Shown here one piece after another: positions 1 through 6,046 of a DNA stretch of 8,193 bases (position 1 is its first letter; every line of letters begins with the position of its first letter). Source of the DNA: an uncultured Lachnospiraceae bacterium (GTDB lineage Bacteria; Bacillota; Clostridia; Lachnospirales; Lachnospiraceae); contig CAJTJZ010000089.1 of the NCBI GenBank assembly GCA_910576895.1, positions 1-8,193 on the forward strand, read 5' to 3'. Below the pieces are notes generated by a model. The model ran no database searches. It was not told where the DNA came from and worked only from the letters and a program-made list of their open reading frames with translations. A program made the translations under genes and the position numbers.

Positions 1-195
1 TGGATATATGAGGTTGCACAGAGAAACCAAATATGCGAAAACCAAGCTTCCTTCTATGCGTAAAATATCCAAGGTACGAATCGAAAGTCATTCGTGAAAA
101 CCGTTGGGCGAACGGGGTTAGCCTGTTGATACTGGATACATTGGGTATCCTTGAGCAGGAAGCCCCCACTTCTTTCAGTGGTGGGAGTACGTCAC
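1..195 (+). mobile_element. Right end of an IS200/IS605-family element (probably tnpB type), partial
   Basis: No intact reading frame is visible here, but the DNA is unusually structured. It has a nested hairpin at 122-159 and a C-rich/G-rich hairpin at 163-185, and ends in GTCAC at 191-195. This matches the usual right end of IS200/IS605 elements, where the 3' end of the nuclease gene is followed by a subterminal hairpin and a short boundary sequence. The boundary is supported independently: from 196 onward the opposite strand reads in frame into a helicase-like protein fragment, and that reading stops making sense exactly at 195. The nuclease gene itself must lie mostly left of the window; the frame ending in TGA at 95-97 could be its last codons but I could not match it to TnpB. 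An iscB-type left end in the opposite orientation is a less likely alternative. Confidence 0.6.
100..195 (+). ncRNA. Candidate omega RNA / reRNA scaffold of the tnpB-type element
   Basis: TnpB nucleases use an RNA transcribed from the 3' end of their own gene through the element's right end, with the guide taken from the DNA just outside. The sequence here folds as such a scaffold could. There is a small stem CGTT/AACG (102-105 with 111-114), a nested stem CCTGTT/AGCAGG (122-127 with 154-159) enclosing a perfect GGATAC/GTATCC stem (134-139 with 145-150), then CCCCCAC/GTGGTGGG (163-169 with 178-185, one bulge). If the model is right, the guide begins at 196 with TCTTGGAATATAAAAC, which lies in the interrupted helicase-like gene. 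The 5' limit is a guess, and transcription cannot be shown from sequence. Confidence 0.45.
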
Positions 196-339
196 TCTTG
201 GAATATAAAACTCTCTACTAGCCTTTGATGTTTTCTCTTGAATAAAAGTAGGAGAGATAAGAATAAACCTAAGTTCTTCCACATTTTCTAATTGTTTTTT
301 CAGTTCTTGATATGCATAAATTGAAAAACAAGCAGCTGC
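196..339 (-). pseudogene. Fragment of a helicase-like (SNF2/DEAD-type) protein, cut by the element at 195
   Basis: Read on the minus strand from 339, an open stretch of 48 codons begins AAACFSIYAYQELKKQLE and ends SREFYIPR at 196. From memory this resembles the N-terminal region of a family of Firmicute helicase-like proteins in which a SIAAACFSIYAY-type segment is followed by an RFIFTSPTF-type segment and then REFYIPRLNRE. Here the matching middle part reads ELRFILISPTF. The similarity ends exactly at the proposed element boundary, as expected if the element inserted into this gene. The 5' side is also damaged: a TGA lies immediately before the first recognised residue (340-342) and no start codon with a ribosome binding site is in frame. 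I infer a dead 5' fragment; the rest of the gene may lie left of the window beyond the element. Family assignment is from recall only. Confidence 0.55.
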
Positions 340-466
340 TCATGTTCTATTGATAATAAGAATCCTTTCCTCCCTATATTTATAATGCTCTAATCCTTTT
401 ACTGTAAGAAAAGCTTCAAAGCAAAGAAATACAACTATTTTTACCCTGTCTTTTTCCGCACAATAA
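340..466 (-). other. Unassigned stretch between two gene remnants
   Basis: One minus-strand frame is open from about 465 down to the TGA at 340-342 and reads in part KIVVFLCFEAFLTVKGLEH, but I do not recognise it. It has no start codon with a convincing ribosome binding site. The string GGGAGGAAAGG inside it looks like a Shine-Dalgarno sequence, yet no plausible reading frame follows. It may be the decayed remainder of the acetyltransferase remnant upstream, or of the start of the helicase-like fragment downstream. Confidence 0.3.
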
Positions 467-574
467 CATCTTCCTCGCTAGAAAAGGTCCTGCTTTTCAA
501 GAACACTTTTCCGCAAAAGAAATTGTTTCTTTCCAATATGTATGTTCCGCTGTCATCAAATAAATTTCTGTCAT
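467..574 (-). pseudogene. N-terminal remnant of a GNAT-family acetyltransferase with a nonsense codon
   Basis: An ATG at 574 follows a GGGAG motif with normal spacing. The translation starts MTEIYLMTAEHTYWKE and continues to FAEKCS, where an in-frame TGA (497-499) interrupts it, then resumes as KAGPFLARKM. The combined pattern CSW-KAGPFLA is, from memory, typical of the N-terminus of a small group of GNAT acetyltransferases, so TGA most likely replaced TGG (tryptophan). After the last recognised residue near 467 the frame degrades, with only a possible shifted continuation (SSEEDVIV). The remnant lies 55 bases behind the intact acetyltransferase gene and could be the relic of a fourth gene in that string. 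It could alternatively use TGA as tryptophan, but nothing else here suggests recoding. Confidence 0.5.
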
Positions 575-629
575 ACACTCATTCTCCCTGTTTCTTATTC
601 TAATTTTCAGGTCTGTCAGGGCAGAGATA

Positions 630-1133
630 TCACGAAATATCCAACTCCATTTCTAAACATTCCCATTCGCCAACAGGCATTTTATAGATTTCCATTCTTC
701 CAACAGGCTGAAATCCCACCGATTCATAACAATATCTGGCTCTGTCATTGTTTGTAAATACACCCAGCGTAATTTTAGAAGCACACAAATTATTTTTTGA
801 AAAGTTGATTGCCAACTGCAACATTTTCTTTCCATTTCCACATCCCCTGATAGCAGGAGCGACAATAACAAATCCAAAACGCACAATACTATCATCATTT
901 TCTTCTGGATATCGAATATACAAATGCCCCACAAGATTATTATCATCATCAAATGCACTAAGCGGAATAAATCTGTTACTTTTCATCATAGGTGCGTATT
1001 CTTCATTTAATGCATTATTCGCAAGCGGAAATTTTCCTATCCGATTAGCAGACCATTGGTATAAACTTTTCTCGTCCTTAATCCAACTACATATTACTGC
1101 TGAATCTTTTTCTTGATATTTTATTAGTTCCAT
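630..1133 (-). CDS. GNAT-family N-acetyltransferase
   Basis: This 167-residue protein should transfer an acetyl group from acetyl-CoA to an amine; the substrate is unknown. The acetyl-CoA pyrophosphate loop is visible as RGCGNGK (residues 96-102) after the beta strand VRFGFVIVA, and the C-terminal GNAT signature reads NDRARYCYESVGF (129-141). Length is normal for a single GNAT domain, and no signal peptide or membrane segment is seen, so it is cytoplasmic. I chose the ATG at 1133 rather than the upstream ATG at 1178 because GGAGG lies four bases before it and the longer form would overlap the kinase gene. Only 10 bases separate it from the kinase stop codon, so the two are probably co-transcribed and translationally coupled. 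Its position behind a Panacea-type regulator leaves open a toxin-like role, but nothing in the sequence proves that. Confidence 0.85.
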   Translation of the reverse strand: MELIKYQEKDSAVICSWIKDEKSLYQWSANRIGKFPLANNALNEEYAPMMKSNRFIPLSAFDDDNNLVGHLYIRYPEENDDSIVRFGFVIVAPAIRGCGNGKKMLQLAINFSKNNLCASKITLGVFTNNDRARYCYESVGFQPVGRMEIYKMPVGEWECLEMELDIS

Positions 1134-1143
1134 ATTTCCTCCA

Positions 1144-1710
1144 TCAAATGCCAGACTGTCCTTCCATAAAAGCATCAATTTGTCTCAATATTGAAAGATT
1201 TTCCTGATAGGAAAAATTGTTGGCCTCAATCAGCAATGTATCTCCTATAACATTTTCATTCCGAATCCATTTCGCTGTCCTGATAAAATCTTCTTTTATA
1301 TGCAGTGATGTGCTTAAATGAACAGGATGTCTGTTTTCTTCATTCATACGAAAAAGATATCTATCATACAAAATTTCTGCATCTCCTCGCAGCACAAGTG
1401 TTAATACATCATATTGATTATTACGGGCAATTTCATGCAATTTTTTTAATTCCGCTTCATGAAAGTTGGATTCAAGAATAAGCGAATTACCTGTTATCAC
1501 AACTTTTGAAAATATATGGCACATAATCTCTATTGTTGCATCGGATAGTCTTTTATTCTCCTCACGATTATGAAACCCAATGGTATCACCTAAAATCTCT
1601 TTGAGTACATCCTTCTGAAATGTAGCAGTCTTATATCTTTTAGATAATATTTCAGAAAAAGTTGATTTTCCTGCTGCTATATCACCTGTAATTAATAACA
1701 ATTTTCCCAT
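1144..1710 (-). CDS. Small P-loop kinase / AAA_33-type ATP-binding protein
   Basis: A 188-residue cytoplasmic protein built as a nucleoside-kinase-like P-loop NTPase. Walker A is near the N-terminus (GDIAAGKST, residues 9-17). A strand ending in ILESNF (78-83) supplies the acidic residue usual in these small kinases. A lid-like region rich in arginines, with R118, R121 and the segment NRHPVH, spans about 115-131. Related proteins phosphorylate small molecules, and zeta-type toxins share the fold, but the substrate cannot be read from the sequence. The ATG at 1710 is preceded by GGAGG with a five-base spacer. It lies 43 bases after the Panacea regulator gene and just before the acetyltransferase, suggesting one transcript. 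Antibiotic phosphorylation, metabolite phosphorylation and zeta-like toxicity all remain possible. Confidence 0.8.
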   Translation of the reverse strand: MGKLLLITGDIAAGKSTFSEILSKRYKTATFQKDVLKEILGDTIGFHNREENKRLSDATIEIMCHIFSKVVITGNSLILESNFHEAELKKLHEIARNNQYDVLTLVLRGDAEILYDRYLFRMNEENRHPVHLSTSLHIKEDFIRTAKWIRNENVIGDTLLIEANNFSYQENLSILRQIDAFMEGQSGI

Positions 1711-1753
1711 AAAAACCTCCTAAAACCTATACATCTATCCTCTCATACTCCAT

Positions 1754-2611
1754 TTAAAAAATATCTCTAATATATTTTTTAAGACCCTCCTCTGTAGAAA
1801 AATCATATTCCATATTTTTTTCAACATAATATTCTTCTATACTTTCCATTGTGATAGGTTCATTAGATGGAATATTATCTGCATATCCTTTTCTAGCAAG
1901 TTTCCAAGGAATTTCTTCATGAGTGATTTTTTCTAACATCTTTCCGCCATATTCTCCAAAAGTATTGACAACCAAATCAATGACTCTATACTCCTCATCA
2001 GTAAGTTCATCTTCTACACCTTCAAAAATTGCAAAGCGTGTATCTTCAATAGGGTTATATTTAAAATCTCTAAATATATCATACACTTCTGGGTATACAG
2101 GTCCATGAACCCATGCCTGACAATTTTCAAAGAACATTGGTTTTCCATTCAGTGCATAAGATTCTCCTGAATAAAATAAAGCAATTTTTTCTTTATTCTC
2201 ATGTAACTTTTCTTTCATAAAAGCTGGAGAAGATAATGCCATCTTCATAATATCAGAATACTCCTTTGAGGGTATCTGACCAGAAAGATACCTCGTAATA
2301 GTTACTTCACCGAAACCAAGTGCAAGAGACAATGGTGCTTTCCCAATTTTATAAATTTTCATAAGCTTTTCAATATCATCAATCGAAACAATACCTTCAT
2401 AAGCTCTATATTGTTCATCAACTTCCTGAATATTTCTGTCAATTAATCCAGGAATGCTCATTTCTTCCCCACACTCGTCACATACTGCAACTGTAATGTT
2501 AAACATATATTTCACATCTTTTATTGTTTTTATAATGTTTCTTTTTTTCAGGGCATATTCTGTTTCTTTTCTGCATACTGTGCAAAAATCGTTTCTTCCT
2601 TTCTCTGCTAT
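1754..2611 (-). CDS. Zinc-ribbon / HTH / Panacea (SocA-like) antitoxin-type regulator, probable ATA start
   Basis: Read from ATA at 2611 the protein has about 285 residues in three parts. A YgiT/MqsA-like zinc ribbon comes first, with cysteine pairs FCTVC (C10, C13) and VCDEC (C44, C47). A helix-turn-helix domain follows (about 76-124, containing ALGFGEVTITRYLSG). Last is a Panacea/DUF4065 domain (about 137-267, with CQAWVHGPVYPEVYD at 164-178 and THEEIPWKLAR at 230-240). Such proteins are antitoxins or repressors that neutralise a neighbouring toxin. No ATG, GTG or TTG follows GGAGG: a TAA sits just upstream in frame, then GGAGG, seven bases, and ATA. The next standard start is the GTG at 2515 (residue 33), which would lose the first cysteine pair and has no comparable ribosome binding site. 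I therefore infer initiation at ATA (or the adjacent ATT), or a recently damaged start codon. Confidence 0.8.
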   Translation of the reverse strand: MAEKGRNDFCTVCRKETEYALKKRNIIKTIKDVKYMFNITVAVCDECGEEMSIPGLIDRNIQEVDEQYRAYEGIVSIDDIEKLMKIYKIGKAPLSLALGFGEVTITRYLSGQIPSKEYSDIMKMALSSPAFMKEKLHENKEKIALFYSGESYALNGKPMFFENCQAWVHGPVYPEVYDIFRDFKYNPIEDTRFAIFEGVEDELTDEEYRVIDLVVNTFGEYGGKMLEKITHEEIPWKLARKGYADNIPSNEPITMESIEEYYVEKNMEYDFSTEEGLKKYIRDIF

Positions 2612-2618
2612 AATAATT

Positions 2619-2623
2619 CCTCC
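2619..2623 (-). promoter_or_regulatory. Shine-Dalgarno GGAGG that decides the Panacea gene start
   Basis: On the minus strand AAAAAGGAGG is followed by seven bases and then ATA GCA GAG. Strength and spacing are ideal for a start at 2611, although the codon there is ATA. The open frame downstream encodes the first half of a zinc ribbon, showing that this is the genuine ancestral start region. Confidence 0.7.
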
Positions 2624-2630
2624 TTTTTAT

Positions 2631-2657
2631 AAAAAATAAGCCAGTTTCAAAACCGAC
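2631..2657 (-). terminator. Possible weak intrinsic terminator after thiI
   Basis: On the minus strand GTCGGTT and AACTGGC can pair (seven pairs, two of them G-T) around the loop TTGA, followed by TTATTTTTT. It lies 43 bases after the thiI stop and about 8 bases before the Shine-Dalgarno sequence of the next gene. If it works, it separates the core block from the accessory genes, which would then need a promoter overlapping this same short spacer. The stem is short, so partial read-through is likely. Confidence 0.35.
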
Positions 2658-2699
2658 ATCCCGACATTTTCATAAAATTCAAAATAATCTTGACCAATC

Positions 2700-3902
2700 T
2701 TAAATACCATATTCCATCTCAGGCGTTACTTCAAGCATTTCCACTGTATCTAATGCTTTTTTTACCATTTCCTCAATTTCTTCTTTTAAATTTCCCTCAT
2801 GTCTTGCAATAATATTTATATTTGGTTTTGTCACTGGATGCTTTGCTACAAAAATAGTACAACAGTCTTCAAATGGTTGAATCGATGTTTCATAAGTATC
2901 AATTCGTTCTGCAATATCTACAATATCTTGTTTATCAAAAGCAATTAAGGGACGATATACTGGTAAAGTACAAACAGCATTTGTTGCCAGTAAACTTTGC
3001 ATTGTCTGACTTGCCACCTGTCCAATACTTTCTCCTGTAATGAGTCCCTGACAAGATGCACTCTTTGCTAAATGCTCTGCAATCCGCATCATATAACGCC
3101 GCATAATAATCGTCAATTCATCATGTGGACATTTCTCATAAATATACATTTGAATATCCGTAAAATTTATAATATATAAATGAATTTTCCCTGTATAAAC
3201 AGAAATTTTCTTCGCAAGATCAACTACTTTTTGCTTTGCTCGATCACTTGTATAAGGCGGTGCATGAAAATAAACAGCATCAATTTCTACCCCTCGTTTT
3301 GAAATCATATAACCTGCGACAGGACTATCAATTCCGCCTGATAATAATAACATTGCTTTTCCGCTGCTGCCAACGGGCATACCACCAAGCCCATGAATCA
3401 TTTTAGAATATACATAAGCAGCACTGCCTCTTACTTCAATGTAAATACGCTCTTGTGGTTCTCGTACATTAACCGTTAATTCTGGAAATCTCTCTAAAAT
3501 AGCTTCTCCTGCCTTTGCACAAATTTCTGGTGATGTTAAGGGATAGCTTTTATCACTACGCTTTGCTTTTACTTTAAAAGTAAACGTTTCTCCCTGATAT
3601 GCCTGTCTTACATAATCACAAACATGATTTACAATATTCTCCCAAGTCTTATCTTCTATCACTACGGTTGGGCAAATTGCCCAAATACCAAATACTTTTT
3701 GCAGTGCATCTATAGTTTCTTCATAATCAAATTCTGTTTGTGCCTCTACAAAAATACGTCCTGACTCTTTTATTACACAAAAATCTCCTTCTACATGATC
3801 AAGTGCTGCTTTAATACGATCACGCAAAATATTCTCAAAAATATAACGATTTTTTCCTTTAATTCCAATTTCTGCATATTTAATTAAAAATGCACGATAC
3901 AT
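2700..3902 (-). CDS. thiI: tRNA 4-thiouridine synthetase ThiI (rhodanese-less form)
   Basis: ThiI adenylates U8 of tRNA and exchanges the oxygen for sulfur, making 4-thiouridine; in some bacteria it also serves thiamine thiazole synthesis. The 400 residues show an N-terminal ferredoxin-like part, a THUMP RNA-binding domain (about 61-165), and a PP-loop ATP-pyrophosphatase domain with LLLSGGIDSPVAGYM (186-199). Conserved GLITGESIGQVASQT (286-300) and FEDCCTIFVAKHP (344-356) follow. It ends without the C-terminal rhodanese domain of the E. coli enzyme, as is usual in Firmicutes, where a dedicated NifS-type desulfurase (NifZ in Bacillus subtilis) hands over sulfur. That partner is the gene 49 bases upstream, but it lacks its catalytic cysteine here. 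The ATG at 3902 has a GGAG motif ten bases before it. ThiI itself looks intact. Confidence 0.96.
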   Translation of the reverse strand: MYRAFLIKYAEIGIKGKNRYIFENILRDRIKAALDHVEGDFCVIKESGRIFVEAQTEFDYEETIDALQKVFGIWAICPTVVIEDKTWENIVNHVCDYVRQAYQGETFTFKVKAKRSDKSYPLTSPEICAKAGEAILERFPELTVNVREPQERIYIEVRGSAAYVYSKMIHGLGGMPVGSSGKAMLLLSGGIDSPVAGYMISKRGVEIDAVYFHAPPYTSDRAKQKVVDLAKKISVYTGKIHLYIINFTDIQMYIYEKCPHDELTIIMRRYMMRIAEHLAKSASCQGLITGESIGQVASQTMQSLLATNAVCTLPVYRPLIAFDKQDIVDIAERIDTYETSIQPFEDCCTIFVAKHPVTKPNINIIARHEGNLKEEIEEMVKKALDTVEMLEVTPEMEYGI

Positions 3903-3951
3903 AAATCATAATCTCCAATCTATTTACTAGTCGCTTGACTATTTTTCCTTA

Positions 3952-5121
3952 TTAATTTCTTACAAATCTTCTTAATTGCGGCAGCAGATTTTTCAATGTT
4001 TCCAAAACAATATCCAATTCCTGTTTTGTTGTATCTCCTGACATACTAAATCGCAGTGTTGCATCCATAAGCTCTCTTTTCACTCCAATTGCTTTTAAGG
4101 TACTACTTAACTTTGGATGATTCGATGCACCAGAAGATACATAAATTCCTTTTTCTTCTAAAGCATGAAGCAACACTTCACTTTTAATTCCTTCAAAACT
4201 AACACTAATAATATGTGGTGCTGTTTCTTCTACTTTTTGTATTCCCTTCTCTAATTCTACACCATTTACTGTTGTTCCCTCTATTTTTACTATCTGTTCT
4301 ATAAAATATAATTTTTTTTCATATAATTCTTGTATTTTCTCTTTATAATTTTGATAAATTTCCTCCGCTGCCATTCCAAGTCCTGCAATCCCTGACACAT
4401 TTTCTGTTCCAGAACGCATTCCTTTTTGCTGTCCACCCCCATAAAGAATCGGTTTTATCTTTACTTTATCGGAAATATATAAAGCTCCTATTCCCTTTGG
4501 CCCATGAATTTTATGTCCACTAATAGAAAGTAAATCAATACCCTCTCTTTTTGGATAAATTTGATATTTTCCATATGCCTGTATTGCATCAGAATGCACG
4601 AAAATATCTGGTTTTTTCTCCTTTGCTGCTTTTGCAAGCTCTGCTACTGGCTCTAATGTACCAATTTCATTATTTACATACATAATAGAAATTAAAATAG
4701 TATCCTCTCGAATCGCATTTAGTAAATCCTCTTTTTTTATATGACCAAAAGAATCTACAGGAAGAAAGGTAAGTTCAAAGCCCTGCTCCTTTAAAAAAAG
4801 AAGTGGATTATGTACCGATGGATGTTCTATTTCTGTTGTAATTATATGGCTTCCCATACGTTTATTTGCTAATGCCGTACCAATTAAGGCCATATTATTT
4901 GACTCTGTACCCCCAGAAGTATAAAAAATCTCTTTTGGCGATACCTTTAATGTTTTTGCAATCTGATCACTGGCATGATGAACATAATGTTCTGCTTTTA
5001 TTCCCTTTTTATGCATAGAAGATGGATTTCCATACGCAGTTTCCATTATTTCCATCATAATTTGACATACAGATGCAAATGGTTTTGTTGTCGCTGAATT
5101 ATCAAGATATATTTCTTCCAT
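3952..5121 (-). CDS. nifS: NifS/IscS-family cysteine desulfurase lacking its catalytic cysteine
   Basis: The family uses PLP to take sulfur from L-cysteine and passes it on as a persulfide. This 389-residue protein keeps the PLP machinery: LDNSATTKP at the N-terminus, SGGTESNN (69-76), H100 in EIEHPSV, N151 in NNEIGT, D178 and Q181 in HSDAIQAYG, K204 in SGHKIHGPKG (the Schiff-base lysine) and R236 in RSGTEN. The active-site loop, normally SSGSAC followed by an LKAIG-type segment, reads VSSGASNHPKLSSTLKAIG with G331 followed directly by A332. Residues equivalent to SAC are missing, as if nine bases had been lost in frame. The only cysteine in the protein is C19, far from this loop. The gene lies between rsmE and thiI and should be the sulfur donor of ThiI. 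A GAGG motif sits 11 bases before the ATG; a closer ATG at 5126 is out of frame. Confidence 0.93.
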   Translation of the reverse strand: MEEIYLDNSATTKPFASVCQIMMEIMETAYGNPSSMHKKGIKAEHYVHHASDQIAKTLKVSPKEIFYTSGGTESNNMALIGTALANKRMGSHIITTEIEHPSVHNPLLFLKEQGFELTFLPVDSFGHIKKEDLLNAIREDTILISIMYVNNEIGTLEPVAELAKAAKEKKPDIFVHSDAIQAYGKYQIYPKREGIDLLSISGHKIHGPKGIGALYISDKVKIKPILYGGGQQKGMRSGTENVSGIAGLGMAAEEIYQNYKEKIQELYEKKLYFIEQIVKIEGTTVNGVELEKGIQKVEETAPHIISVSFEGIKSEVLLHALEEKGIYVSSGASNHPKLSSTLKAIGVKRELMDATLRFSMSGDTTKQELDIVLETLKNLLPQLRRFVRN

Positions 5122-5143
5122 AACATAGTTATCCTCTTTTTTA

Positions 5144-5203
5144 TCTATTATTTCTTAAATCTATTATTTCTTAAATCTATTACTTCTTGTCTATTATTTT
5201 CTA
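5144..5203. repeat. Short tandem repeat in the rsmE-desulfurase spacer
   Basis: On the plus strand TCTATTATTTCTTAAA occurs perfectly twice (5144-5159 and 5160-5175). Two shorter imperfect copies follow, TCTATTACTTCTTG (5176-5189) and TCTATTATTTTCTA (5190-5203). It fills nearly all of the space between the rsmE stop codon and the desulfurase ribosome binding site. It looks like replication slippage; any effect on translation of the desulfurase is speculative. Confidence 0.85.
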
Positions 5204-6007
5204 TTTCTCTATATTACATTCCAGTTCATACATTAAAATAGAAAACACAGAAAGTCCAGCCGTTTCTGTCCTTAAAATACGTTTTCCAAGAGAAATAATT
5301 TCTGCTCCTGCTTTTCTTGCAGTTTCTATTTCTTCTAATTCAAAACCGCCTTCTGGTCCAATAAAAATTCCAATAGAAATATTTGGTAAATTTGAAAAAG
5401 GAGAAACAGAAGAATCCTTCTTAGCATCTATAAGACTAACCATTTTCTGAAATACTTCCTTTGTATGTTTCATTCCTAATTCATGTTCATAAGGAATTAA
5501 AACCATATTCATTTTCTTTGCCCGTTCTAATGCTTGTATATAAGTCATAGACGGTTTCACGATAGGAAGGATTCCTCTCCTAGATTGTTTCGCTGCCGCC
5601 TCTGCAATCATTTGCCAGCGTTCCCGTTTTTTTCTCTCTTTTTTCTCATCTTCTAGTTTTGCCACACAGCGTTTCATTGTTACAGGAACAACTTCTGTCA
5701 CTCCAAGTTCCACAGTCTTTTGAATAATTAATTCCATTTTATCTTTTTTTGGAATCCCTTGAAATAAGGTAATTTTTACTGGAAGTTCTGTATCTGTTAA
5801 GGAATGCGATATTTCTTTTACCCAAATTTCCTCTTTTCCTAAAGATATAATTTCACAATGATAATCCATACCTTTTCCATCACAGATAATCAACGTTTCC
5901 CCTAATTTCATTCGCAATACATTTTTTATATGGTTTACATCTACACCAGAAATTAAAATTCTACCATCTATTATCTGTTCTGACTGTACATAAAAACGAT
6001 ATACCAT
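5201..6007 (-). CDS. rsmE: 16S rRNA (uracil-1498-N3)-methyltransferase RsmE
   Basis: RsmE methylates N3 of U1498 in helix 44 of 16S rRNA on the assembled small subunit, using S-adenosylmethionine. The 268-residue protein has an N-terminal PUA-like RNA-binding part (about 1-70, beginning MVYRFYVQ) and a SPOUT-type knotted methyltransferase domain. In the latter the family motifs FIGPEGGF (215-222) and SLGKRILRTETAG (239-251) form the SAM-binding knot; QGIPKKDKMELIIQKTVELG (83-102) is also characteristic. It is slightly longer than usual because of a variable insert near 192-210. The ATG at 6007 has GGAGC nine bases before it. It lies 39 bases after prmA and is probably on the same transcript, an arrangement common in Firmicutes. 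Confidence 0.96.
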   Translation of the reverse strand: MVYRFYVQSEQIIDGRILISGVDVNHIKNVLRMKLGETLIICDGKGMDYHCEIISLGKEEIWVKEISHSLTDTELPVKITLFQGIPKKDKMELIIQKTVELGVTEVVPVTMKRCVAKLEDEKKERKKRERWQMIAEAAAKQSRRGILPIVKPSMTYIQALERAKKMNMVLIPYEHELGMKHTKEVFQKMVSLIDAKKDSSVSPFSNLPNISIGIFIGPEGGFELEEIETARKAGAEIISLGKRILRTETAGLSVFSILMYELECNIEK

Positions 6008-6046
6008 TTAACTTTTGCTCCTTTTATTTTCTCTTTCTGTTTCGAT

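Noticed and set aside
33..221. Plus-strand open frame of 62 codons at the left edge
   Set aside because: It runs through the hairpins of the element's right end and across the 195/196 junction, has no ribosome binding site, and its product resembles nothing known to me.
653..958. Second minus-strand open frame inside the acetyltransferase gene
   Set aside because: It is a shifted frame of the same gene without its own ribosome binding site or recognisable domain.
748..1116. Plus-strand open frame of 122 codons
   Set aside because: It is the antisense shadow of the intact acetyltransferase gene, whose motifs and ribosome binding site are clear on the minus strand.
1134..1178. Longer acetyltransferase model starting at the ATG at 1178
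   Set aside because: The extra 15 residues overlap the kinase gene and the GGAGG motif clearly points to the ATG at 1133.
5144..5203. The AT-rich tandem repeat as a CRISPR array
   Set aside because: The copies are adjacent with no unique spacers, and no cas genes are present.
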